A stretch of DNA of 64,000 nt from Streptomyces marianii. Lineage in GTDB: Bacteria > Actinomycetota > Actinomycetes > Streptomycetales > Streptomycetaceae. Position numbers and translations under genes: made by a program. How positions within the stretch are numbered: the first letter of the stretch is position 1; every line of letters begins with the position of its first letter. The stretch spans positions 4,324,001 to 4,388,000 of the forward strand of contig NZ_VAWE01000001.1 of assembly GCF_005795905.1 (NCBI RefSeq), read 5' to 3'. The notes under the pieces were generated by a model. It saw only the letters and a program-made list of their open reading frames with translations, made no database searches and was not told the DNA's origin. Below are positions 8,351-18,400 of this stretch, one piece after another.

Positions 8351-9466
8351 ATGGACTTCACTCCGACCGACGGGCAGACGGCGGCCCGTGATCTGGCCGC
8401 GCGGATCTTCACCGACCTCTCCACGCCGGAACGGCTCGCCGCGGCCGGGGCGGGCACGGACGCCGAGCTGTGGAAGGCCCTGGGCGAGGCCGGACTCATC
8501 GCGGCGGTGGAGGACGTCGGACTGCTCGGTCTGGTCCTGCTGCTGGAGGAACAGGGCCGCACGACCGCGCAGGTGCCGTTCGCGGTGAGCTGTGTCTACG
8601 GCCTGCTGGCTCTGGGCCGGCACGGCACGGAGGAGCAGCGGGCACGCCTGCTGCCGGCGCTCGGGGACGGCTCGGCCGTGGCGACCGGCGCCTTTCCGGA
8701 GGGAGGCGCGGTGCGGGCCGACGCCCTGCGGGGCGGGGGAGCGGTGCGGGCCGGTGGCGACGGCCGGCTGACCGGGACGACGGGGTGGGTGCCGTGGCTA
8801 CGGGACGCCACGCACGTCCTGGTGCCGGACTCGGACCGGAGCCTCTGGCTGGTCCGGGTGGCGGACGCGGAGACCGTCCCGGTGGAGACGACCGCCCCCT
8901 GGTCCGCGGCCGTGCTCCGGCTGGACGGCACACCCGCCGAACGGATCGGGAGCGGTGGGGCGTACCGGGATGTGCTCGCCGCGGCCAGAGTCGCCTTCGC
9001 CGGTCTCCAGGCCGGGGTCTGCGCGGGCTCGCTCGCCCGGGCGGTCGCCCACACGTCCGTGCGGGAGCAGTTCGGGCGCCCGCTCTCCACCCGGCAGGCG
9101 GTCCAGCTCCGGGCGGCCGACGCCCATATGGACACGGAGGCGATCCGGGTCACCGCGTACGAGGCGGCATGGCGGTTCGACGAAGGGCTGTCCTGCGCCG
9201 CCCAGGCGCTCACGGCGGGGTGGTGGGCGTCCGAGGCCGGACGAAGGGTCGTCCACACCGGTCAGCATCTGCACGGCGGTGTCGGCGCCGATCTGGACCA
9301 CCCCGTCCACCGGCACTTCCTGTGGGGCCGCCAGATCGACGCCCATCTGGGCTGCGGCGCCCGGCTGCTGGACGAACTCGGCGCGTTGCTCGCCGGTCGG
9401 GAGCGAGTGCGGTGCGAGGGGCGCGGGGAGCGAGCGGCACACGAGGAGAAGGAGACCACGGCATGA
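8351..9466 (+). CDS. Acyl-CoA dehydrogenase-like subunit (FadE28/ChsE1-like)
   Basis: This 371-residue acyl-CoA dehydrogenase homologue is more divergent than the first. The C-terminal HLHGGVGADLDHPVHRHFLWG segment is the FadE28 (ChsE1) signature. In the known heterotetramer this subunit supplies part of the FAD site while the partner holds the catalytic base. The sequence has a strong QFGRPLSTRQAVQL stretch, as in many dehydrogenases, and a Gly/Ala-rich middle with reduced conservation. It starts at ATG 8351, directly after the previous stop. I infer an obligate complex with the 6245 product. Confidence 0.8.
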   Translation: MDFTPTDGQTAARDLAARIFTDLSTPERLAAAGAGTDAELWKALGEAGLIAAVEDVGLLGLVLLLEEQGRTTAQVPFAVSCVYGLLALGRHGTEEQRARLLPALGDGSAVATGAFPEGGAVRADALRGGGAVRAGGDGRLTGTTGWVPWLRDATHVLVPDSDRSLWLVRVADAETVPVETTAPWSAAVLRLDGTPAERIGSGGAYRDVLAAARVAFAGLQAGVCAGSLARAVAHTSVREQFGRPLSTRQAVQLRAADAHMDTEAIRVTAYEAAWRFDEGLSCAAQALTAGWWASEAGRRVVHTGQHLHGGVGADLDHPVHRHFLWGRQIDAHLGCGARLLDELGALLAGRERVRCEGRGERAAHEEKETTA

Positions 9467-9888
9467 GCGCGAGCGGTACCGCGGCCCGCGGCCCGCGTGC
9501 GGGCGACGAACTGTCCCCGCTGACCGTTCCGATCACCCGCACGCTGATCGTCGCGGGGGCCATCGCCTCCCGGGACTACCAGGACGTGCACCATGACGCT
9601 GAGCTCGCCCGGGAGAAGGGCTCGCCGGACATCTTCATGAACATCCTGACGACCAACGGTCTCGTCGGGCGGTACATCACGGACCGCTTCGGTCCGGAGG
9701 CCGTGCTCCGGAAAGTGGTGATACGCCTCGGTGCGCCCAACCACCCTGGCGACACGATGACGTTGACCGGGACGGTCACCGAAGTCGACGGGAACACGGC
9801 CGTGGTGCGGGTGGTCGGGTCGAACGGGCTCGGCCATCACGTCACCGGCACGGTGACCGTCGGCCTGCCCGGAGAGGAGGCGGCATGA
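9463..9888 (+). CDS. MaoC-family hydratase (ChsH1-like)
   Basis: This 141-residue single hot-dog protein has the hydratase motif R-D-Y-Q-D-V-H-H-D (about residues 42-50), with the Asp and His expected for water addition, then EKGSPDIFMN. It fits ChsH1, the partner of ChsH2 in hydrating the shortened steroid side chain. ATG 9463 overlaps the previous stop (ATGA), and its own stop overlaps the next ATG in the same way. Family assignment is secure; the steroid-like substrate is inferred from the cluster. Confidence 0.85.
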   Translation: MSASGTAARGPRAGDELSPLTVPITRTLIVAGAIASRDYQDVHHDAELAREKGSPDIFMNILTTNGLVGRYITDRFGPEAVLRKVVIRLGAPNHPGDTMTLTGTVTEVDGNTAVVRVVGSNGLGHHVTGTVTVGLPGEEAA

Positions 9889-11051
9889 GCCTGCACCGGG
9901 CCGACTCGCTCGGCGGCCGTGCCGCCGTCGTCGGTATCGGCGCGACGGAGTTCTCCAAGGACTCCGGGCGCAGTGAGCTGAGGCTGGCCGCCGAGGCGGT
10001 GCGGGCCGCGCTCGACGACGCCGGCCTCTCCCCCGCCGACGTGGACGGCATGGTCACGTTCACCATGGACACCAGTCCCGAGATCACCGTCGCCCAGGCG
10101 GCCGGGATCGGTGAGCTGTCGTTCTTCTCCCGCGTCCACTACGGCGGCGGCGCGGCGTGTGCGACCGTGCAGCAGGCGGCCCTCGCCGTGGCCGCAGGGG
10201 TCGCCGAAGTCGTCGTCTGCTACCGGGCGTTCAACGAGCGGTCGGGCCGCAGGTTCGGATCGGGGGTGCAGCGGCGTGAGCCCTCTGCGGAGGGGGCGGC
10301 CCTCGGCTGGAACCTCCCGTTCGGGCTGCTGACGCCTGCGTCCTGGGTGGCCATGACGGCCCAGCGCTACCTCCACGCCCACGGGCTGACGCCGGAGGCG
10401 TTCGGGCCGGTGGCCGTGACCGGTCGGCGGTACGCGGCCCGCAACCCGGCGGCGTACTTCCACGGAAGGCCCATCACCCTCGAGGACCACGCGGCCTCGC
10501 GCTGGATCGTCGAGCCGCTGCGGCTGCTGGACTGCTGCCAGGAGACCGACGGCGGCCAGGCTCTCGTCGTGACCTCCGTCGAGCGGGCGAGGGACCTTCC
10601 GCACCCGCCCGCGGTCGTGGTCGCCGCGGCCCAGGGCGCGGGCCGCGCCCAGGAGCAGATGACCAGCTACTACCGCGACGATCTCACCGGACTCCCCGAG
10701 ATGGGCGTCGTCGCCCGGCAGCTCTGGCGGACCACGGGAATGGGACCCGCCGACATCGACGTGGCCATCCTCTATGACCATTTCACCCCTTATGTACTGA
10801 TGCAGTTGGAGGAGTTCGGCTTCTGTGGACGAGGTGAGGCGGCGGCGTTCGTCGCGGCGGACGCGCTCCCCCTCAACACGCACGGGGGCCAGTTGGGTGA
10901 GGCGTATCTGCACGGCATGAACGGCATCGCGGAAGCGGTCAGGCAGCTGCGGGGCACGTCCGTGAACCAGATCGCCGGCGCGGCCCGCGCCCTGGTCACG
11001 GCCGGTACGGGCGTCCCGACCTCGGCACTGGTACTCGAGACGGACGGTTGA
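9885..11051 (+). CDS. Thiolase-fold lipid-transfer protein (Ltp2-like aldolase)
   Basis: This 388-residue thiolase-superfamily protein has the N-terminal GRAAVVGIGATEFSK opening, a GGGAACATVQQAALAV nucleophile-elbow region (about 86-101), and a C-terminal NTHGGQLGEAYLHGMNG motif. These are typical of 'lipid-transfer protein/SCPx-like' members, including Ltp2, a retro-aldolase that releases propionyl-CoA from 17-hydroxy steroid side chains. The usual thiolase C-terminal Cys motif is not evident, which fits an aldolase. Last gene of the operon, joined by an ATGA overlap. The gene set matches the mycobacterial igr operon, though without a cyp125. Confidence 0.85.
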   Translation: MSLHRADSLGGRAAVVGIGATEFSKDSGRSELRLAAEAVRAALDDAGLSPADVDGMVTFTMDTSPEITVAQAAGIGELSFFSRVHYGGGAACATVQQAALAVAAGVAEVVVCYRAFNERSGRRFGSGVQRREPSAEGAALGWNLPFGLLTPASWVAMTAQRYLHAHGLTPEAFGPVAVTGRRYAARNPAAYFHGRPITLEDHAASRWIVEPLRLLDCCQETDGGQALVVTSVERARDLPHPPAVVVAAAQGAGRAQEQMTSYYRDDLTGLPEMGVVARQLWRTTGMGPADIDVAILYDHFTPYVLMQLEEFGFCGRGEAAAFVAADALPLNTHGGQLGEAYLHGMNGIAEAVRQLRGTSVNQIAGAARALVTAGTGVPTSALVLETDG

Positions 11052-11199
11052 GCCGGTGACCCGCGGGACCCTGAGGCGGAGCAGCGATCTCCTCCACCCA
11101 CAGGAGGTGGGGCCCGCTTCACCGCTACAACCTGAGGCGGATCCGGGTTCGGGACCTGGGGCCGATCCGGGTGGGAGGCCCCGCTCCTAGCGTGGAGCC

Positions 11200-11745
11200 A
11201 TGACCACGCCAGTCTGCACGAACGCTTCCAGCGCCGCCGTGCCACCGACCTCCTACACGTCGTTCTCGTCGTACGTACGGGCGCGGGGGCCCGTGCTGCT
11301 GCGGACCGCCCGCTCCCTCACGGCCAACCCGAGCGACGCCGAGGACCTGTTGCAGACCGCGCTCGCCAAGACCTACGTCGCCTGGGAGCGCATCGAGGAC
11401 CACCGCGCCCTCGACGGATACGTCCGCCGCGCGCTCCTCAACACCCGCACGTCGCAGTGGCGCAAGCGCAAGGTGGACGAGTTCCCCTGCGACGAGCTGC
11501 CCGAGCCCTCCGGGGCGTCCCCGGTCGACCCGGCAGAACGGCAGGTGCTGCACGACGCGATGTGGCGTGCGGTGATGCGCCTCCCGGACCGGCAGCGCGC
11601 GATGGTCGTCCTCAGGTACTACGAGGATCTCAGCGAGGCACAGACCGCCGAGGTGCTCGGTGTCTCCGTGGGCACGGTCAAGAGCGCGGTCTCCCGCGCG
11701 CTCGGGAAGCTCCGTGAAGACCCGGAGCTGTCCCCGGTCCGCTGA
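11200..11745 (+). CDS. SigE-family ECF RNA polymerase sigma factor
   Basis: This is a 181-residue two-domain sigma factor. Region 2 (about 20-90) contains the DAEDLLQTALAKTY core-binding helix and YVRRALLNTRTSQWRKRK. Region 4 (about 115-175) has LPDRQRAMVVLRYYEDLSEAQTAEVLGVSVGTVKSAVSRALGKL, the DNA-binding HTH for the -35 element. This form is called SigE-family in actinobacteria. No anti-sigma gene is adjacent, so control is likely by other means. It sits between the lipid operon and the acyl-CoA ligase. The upstream 150 nt contain two near-repeats around GATCCGGGT. Confidence 0.9.
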   Translation: MTTPVCTNASSAAVPPTSYTSFSSYVRARGPVLLRTARSLTANPSDAEDLLQTALAKTYVAWERIEDHRALDGYVRRALLNTRTSQWRKRKVDEFPCDELPEPSGASPVDPAERQVLHDAMWRAVMRLPDRQRAMVVLRYYEDLSEAQTAEVLGVSVGTVKSAVSRALGKLREDPELSPVR

Positions 11746-11767
11746 GCTTTCTTACCCGGGGGTAGTG

Positions 11768-11785
11768 ACATACCGATCGGTATGT
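11768..11785 (+). promoter_or_regulatory. 18-bp perfect palindrome, TetR-type operator of the acyl-CoA ligase
   Basis: ACATACCGA-TCGGTATGT is a perfect 18-bp palindrome in the 90-nt leader of the ligase gene, 50 bp upstream of its start. This shape and length are typical of TetR/AcrR operators controlling acyl-CoA metabolism. The regulator is not in the window. It differs from the operator of the 6.2-kb operon, so the two units probably answer to different regulators. Confidence 0.6.
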
Positions 11786-11835
11786 GCGCAGAATCTGCAC
11801 ACACCTAGGAGCTGTGCGCCCACCGGGAGGACGCC

Positions 11836-13488
<1,653 letters not shown>

Positions 13489-13580
13489 GCGTACTGTCCC
13501 GGTTGGTCGCGAAAGCAGCTCCGTCCGCCCGCAGGTCAGGAGGGACTTTCGGAACACGTCCCGGGCCGTCACGGTGTTCG

Positions 13581-13617
13581 GGCACGGCCCGGTGCGCGAC
13601 GCGTACCGGGCCGTGCC
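13581..13617 (+). terminator. Hairpin terminator after the acyl-CoA ligase
   Basis: A perfect 13-bp stem (GGCACGGCCCGGT / ACCGGGCCGTGCC) encloses an 11-nt loop about 90 nt after the ligase stop. It has no U-tract, as usual in Streptomyces. Confidence 0.65.
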
Positions 13618-13913
13618 GCGTCCGCTCCGTGTGGTGTGTCCACCCGGTGCTCCGGCGGGTCCGCGCGCGAGCGGATCGGTGCGGAACCCGGGCGTCTCCG
13701 GTTCCGCGGCGGTCGCGAAGCCCCTGCCCCGGGCGACGAGATCGGCGACCGCCGCGCCGCGTCGGACGGTGGTCAGGTCACCGCACTGGTTCCAGAGGCG
13801 TCCTGAAGATCTTGAAACTGCGCCCGGTCTGCTCCGGTCTGCTCCGGTTCGCAGCGGTTGACATTTACGGGCAACCGGGGTGAGCCGGGCGGCCAGAGCA
13901 AGATCTTCAGCGG
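13618..13913. other. Gap before the IS element
   Basis: There is no gene here. It contains two back-to-back copies of GGTCTGCTCC (about 13827-13846) and a widely spaced 12-bp inverted repeat CTGAAGATCTTG (13803-13814) / CAAGATCTTCAG (13899-13910). The right arm lies just downstream of where the PAS-protein gene ended before the IS arrived, so it may be part of that gene's original terminator region. Confidence 0.4.
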
Positions 13914-13923
13914 TCTTCTAGTT

Positions 13924-15458
13924 CAACACCGTTGCGTTAGCGCTGTGAGCGGCTGTTGAGGCCGTGGGCGAAGAACGCGACGGTGGTGTGGACGGTGTAG
14001 TTCTGGGCCTTCTGGGGGTGCTGTCCGGCGTTCGGTCCGTACTTGCTGGTGGGGTTCTTGCGGGTGCGGGCCTTCACTCGTTGCCGTCGGTGGGCGGGCA
14101 GGAGGTCGCTCAGGGCGGCGTGGCCGATCGTGCCGACCAGGTCGATGGGGGTGCCGGGGAAGATTCCATGGCCGGCGGTGACGGTGTCGGTTGCGGCGGC
14201 CAGCAGGACGGTGAAACTGATCCGTTCCCTGGGTACTTCCGGCCGCCTGGTCAGGGCGTCGTCGCCGGCGCGGATCAGAGCCTGGTAGGCGGTGAGCAGG
14301 GCGTAGACCTCCTGGTCGAGGCCGTCGGTGCTGCGGGAGCGCAGGACACGGCCGTCGAGCATCGTGGCCTTGATCGAAAAATACGTGGTTTCCGCCTGCC
14401 ACCTGCGGTGATAGAGCTCAACGAGCTCGGCGGACGGATAACGGACGGGGTCCAGCAGGTTGGTGATCAGCCGCCATTGCTCGGTGCGGACGGTGCCATC
14501 GGCCAGGGTGACGGTGAGGGCCGCCTCGATTATGCGCACCGGCAGCAGCACCGGCAGGACGCCGTAGCCGATGCGGGCGATGTAGGAGCCGTCGCCCAGG
14601 TGCTCGGCGGGGGTGGGGACGCGGCGGGCCCCGGAGCGCACCAGGAACCGGGCCCCGCTCTGATGGACGGCATCAAGGAACTCGTTGCCGTCGAAGGCCG
14701 TGTCGGCGAGTAGGAGCATTGTCTGGTCCAGGGAGGTCAGAAGCCGCTTGGCGTAGGGGAGTTCGCCCTGGGACTCCGGTCCGAAGGCGGCGGCTATGAG
14801 CGCGCGGGTGCCGCACTCGACCAGGGTCAGCAGCCGCAGGAGCGGATAGCCGAACTCCAGACCCTCCCCGGCCCGTTTGGGGTAGTGCCAGGTGAGCGTC
14901 TCGTCGTCGGGGGTGTGCAGCAGGGTCCCGTCGACGGCCACCGTGCGCAGGCCCCGGTAGAAGGACCCCTCCTGCCCGGGGCGGGCGACGGGCCCGGCAA
15001 GCGTCTCGAACAGACGCCGCAGAGGTGCGGCCCCCACCCTGCGCCTGGCCCGCGTCAGCGAGGAGACCGCAGGACGCACCAGGGCCAGCGGGGTCAGGGC
15101 GGCAGTCAGTTGGGACCACACCGTGCGGTACGAGCGGTGTTCGAACAGCGCGAGAGCGAGCACGAAGTACACCACCACCCGAGAAGGCAGCAGCCGCAGG
15201 CGCTTCTCGCGCCGGCCGGTCTCCTCCAGCACCGCGTCCACCAGCGCGAAGTCCACGACCTGGGTCAACTCCCCCAGATGACCCGGCGCGAACACACCCC
15301 GGGCTGTCTCGATCGTGGACGTGATGACAGACTTCTCCTGCAACGGGACCCCTGACCTTGATCGACTCTCTTCGCCGATCGTTGATCTATCAGGTGGTCC
15401 CGTCGCGCTGTTCAGCAGGGCTTGACTTACAACTCAAAGACCAAACGCAACGGTGTTG
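13924..15458 (-). mobile_element. IS4-family insertion sequence with 10-bp target duplication
   Basis: A 1535-bp element bounded by perfect 15-bp terminal inverted repeats, CAACACCGTTGCGTT at 13924-13938 and its complement at 15444-15458. Both sides are flanked by the identical 10-mer TCTTCTAGTT (13914-13923 and 15459-15468), the target duplication. Its only gene is the transposase. The exact repeats and intact reading frame point to a recent insertion. IS4-group elements commonly give 9-12 bp duplications. The insertion falls at the stop codon of the PAS protein gene. Confidence 0.93.
13937..15343 (-). CDS. IS4-family transposase
   Basis: This 468-residue DDE transposase begins with the IS4 N-terminal domain (about 20-110). 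The catalytic residues are the Asp in VAVDGTLL (about 141), the Asp in LLADTAFDG (about 217) and the Glu in the Y-(2)-R-(3)-E-(6)-K signature, seen as YHRRWQAETTYFSIK (about 331-345). The gene fills the element, runs in the same direction as the upstream PAS-protein gene and appears intact. Read-through from that gene could drive it. Confidence 0.92.
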   Translation of the reverse strand: MQEKSVITSTIETARGVFAPGHLGELTQVVDFALVDAVLEETGRREKRLRLLPSRVVVYFVLALALFEHRSYRTVWSQLTAALTPLALVRPAVSSLTRARRRVGAAPLRRLFETLAGPVARPGQEGSFYRGLRTVAVDGTLLHTPDDETLTWHYPKRAGEGLEFGYPLLRLLTLVECGTRALIAAAFGPESQGELPYAKRLLTSLDQTMLLLADTAFDGNEFLDAVHQSGARFLVRSGARRVPTPAEHLGDGSYIARIGYGVLPVLLPVRIIEAALTVTLADGTVRTEQWRLITNLLDPVRYPSAELVELYHRRWQAETTYFSIKATMLDGRVLRSRSTDGLDQEVYALLTAYQALIRAGDDALTRRPEVPRERISFTVLLAAATDTVTAGHGIFPGTPIDLVGTIGHAALSDLLPAHRRQRVKARTRKNPTSKYGPNAGQHPQKAQNYTVHTTVAFFAHGLNSRSQR

Positions 15459-15462
15459 TCTT

Positions 15463-18400
15463 CTAGTTGGTTCCGATCTTCGCCAGCAGGTCGACGATCC
15501 GGCCCTGGACCTCGGGGTTCGTGGAACGCTCGGCCAGGAAGAGCACGGTCTCGCCCGAGGAGAGCTTCGGCAGCTCCGCCTGGTCGAGTCCGGCCGAGGT
15601 GTAGACGACGAGCGGGGTGCGGTTCAACTGCCCGTTCGCGCGCAGCCAGTCGATGATCCCGGCGCGGCGGCGGCGCACCTGCATCAGGTCCATCACCACC
15701 AGGTTCGGCCGCGTCTGCTGGGCGAGCGCCACCGCGTCCGCGTCGGTCGCGGCCCGCGCGACCTGCATCCCACGCCGCTCCAGCGTGGTCGTCAGGGCGG
15801 CCGCGATGTCGGCGTGCTGTTCGATCAGCAGCACCCGGGACGGATGCTGTTCGCTGTCGCGCGGCGCCAGGGCCTTCAGCAACACGGCAGGGTCCGCTCC
15901 GTACGCGGCCTCGCGCGTGGCCTGGCCCAGTCCGGCGGCCAGCAGCACGGGGACCTCGGCGGCCACCGCGGCCTGGCGGAGCGACTGCAGCGCGGTACGG
16001 GTGATCGGCCCGGTCAGCGGATCGACGAAGAGCGCGGCCGGGAAGGCGGCGATCTGTGCGTCGACCTCCTCCCGCGAGTACACGATCACCGGCCGGTAGC
16101 CGCGGTCGCTCAGCGCCTGCTGCGTGGCGACGTCGGGCGCCGGCCACACCAGCAGCCGACGCGGGTTGTCCAGCGGCTCGGGGGGAAGCTCGTCGTCCTG
16201 GGGCAGCGGTGCCGGCCGGTTGGCGACCTCGACCGCGCCTCCGGGGCCGTCCAGCGGTTCCGGGCCCTCCGCACCCTCGTCCGGGGCGCCGATCGCGTAC
16301 GCCCGCCCCTCGGTGGGCGCACCGAGCCGCTGCGACGGGCCCGGGGCGGTGGCGGGTCCCGGCAGCGGCTGCTGCGGATGGGGTCGCGCGCCCGTCTCGG
16401 ACACCTGGTGCTCGGCCTCCTGCCGGGTGGCCAGCTTGCGGCGTCGGCCCGAGCCCGGCGTCTGGTTCTGGGCCGCGGCCTGCGGCAGCGCCGCGGCCGG
16501 CGCGGCCTGCCGGTTCTGCTGCTGTGCGATCTTCTGGGCGAACGGCACGCCCTGACCGAGCGTACGCACGCTGAACGCCCTGCCCTGCGAGGCGTCGGGG
16601 TCGACCGGCTCGGCAACGGGTGCCGGTGCGGCGGTCCCCTGCGCCGGTGTCGCCGTTCCGGCCACCGGAGCCTCGGCGGGCAGCGGCTGGGCGGCCCGAC
16701 GGGACTGGGCGGGCGGCTCGGCCGGGGTCGCCGGGGGCAGCGGTACGGAACCGGTGTCACCGGAGGGCGCGGCGTTCGCGGCGGGATCCTGGTCGGCGCC
16801 GGGCGGTACCGGTACCGGGCCTGGTGCGGCGGGTACGACGGGACCCGTGGGCGGGGTCGTGGGACCGGTCTGTGCGGGGAGGGCGGGCGGTACTGGTACC
16901 GGGCCTGGTGCGGTGGGTGCCATGGGACCCGTGGGCGGGGTCGTGGGACCGGTCTGTGTGGGGAGGGCGGGCGGTACTGGTACCGGGCCTGGTGCGGTGG
17001 GTGCCATGGGACCCGTGGGCGGGGTCGTGGGACCGGTCTGTGTGGGGAGGGCGGGCGGTACTGGTACCGGGCCTGGTGCGGCGGGTACCACGGGACCCGT
17101 GGGCGGGGTCGCGGGAACGCCCTGCCCGGCCGTCTCGCCCTCGGCCGGGCGCGCAGCACGCCGACGTCCGGTCGGTACGGGATGCGGCTGCGGGGGGGTG
17201 TGGTCGGCGTCCGGCTCGGGACGCCCCTGGTCGTGGCGGCCCTCGTCCGCGGGTGCGGCCACGGGTGCGGCCGCGGGAGCGCGGTCGGCCTCGGCGGGCG
17301 GCAGCGCGAACGGGCCTCGCGGCTCCTCGGCGGGTGCCGGCCGGTCGTTGCCGGTCGCGAGCGCCCGCCGCGCCCGCCGGCCGCCCTGCTGCGCTCCGGA
17401 CGCGGTTCCCGTGGCGGCGGGTTCCAGTGCTGCGACGCCCTGACCGGCGGACTGGCCGCCGTGCGAATCCGCGGTCTGCCCCGTGGCCGCCGGGCCGTCC
17501 GGGGCCGTGCCGCCCGTCGGCAGCGCGGGAAGCGCCGCCCGGGCCCGCCGGGCCCGCCGACCGGTGCCCTGCTGGGCCGCGGCTTCGGGGCTCACCCCCT
17601 GGGGCGGAACGGTGTCGCCCAGCGCGGGGCGGCCCGCACCGGCCTCCGCCGCGGTCACGACGGAGCCGCCCTGCGCGTCCGGGAGGGCCGCCAGCTCGGC
17701 CTCGGCCGGGCTCGGCCGACCACGACGACGGCCCGTGCCGCCGCCCGCCGCCGTGGGCTCGCGGCCGGTGCCCGCGCCCGTGTCGCCTTCCGCACGTGCC
17801 CGGCGCCGCCCGGAGGGCTCGGCGGGGGTGGGTGCGCCGTCGGGGCCCACCGGGCTCTCCAGGAAAGCGTCCGTCGAGGCCCGGCGCGCGCGCCGCCGCC
17901 CGCCACCGGACGTGGCCTGTGCCGGGAGGGCGGACGGCGCCTGCTCCGGGGCCGCCGCGGGGGCCACCGTTCCGGCCCCCTTGCCGAGCGGCACCTCCAG
18001 GACGTAGGCGCTGCCGCTCATGCCCGGTACCTCGTGCGTCTGCAGCACGCCGCCGTGCGCGGTCACGATGCCGCGGACGATGGGCTCGTGCACCGGATCG
18101 CCGCCGGAGTACGGACCGCGCACCTCGATCCGTACGACGTCGCCGCGTTGCGCCGCCGCGACCACGATGGTCGAGTCGACGTGACCGGCGCCCGGCACCA
18201 CCCTGGCCTTGCCCGTCGAGTCGATGCCCGCGACGTCGGCGACCAGATGGGCCAGCGCCGTCGCCAGCCGTGCGCCGTCCACCTCGGCCTCGATCGGCGG
18301 GGCGTGGACCGCGAACTGCGCCCGCCCGGGGCCGATCAGCTCGACCGCGCCCTCGACACCGGCTGCCACGACCGCGTCGAGCAGGACGACGGCCTTGTCC

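Noticed and set aside
16797..17115. Tandem repeat as a transposon or satellite
   Set aside because: The period is a multiple of three, in phase with the coding frame, and codes a regular Pro-rich peptide; it is an intragenic repeat.
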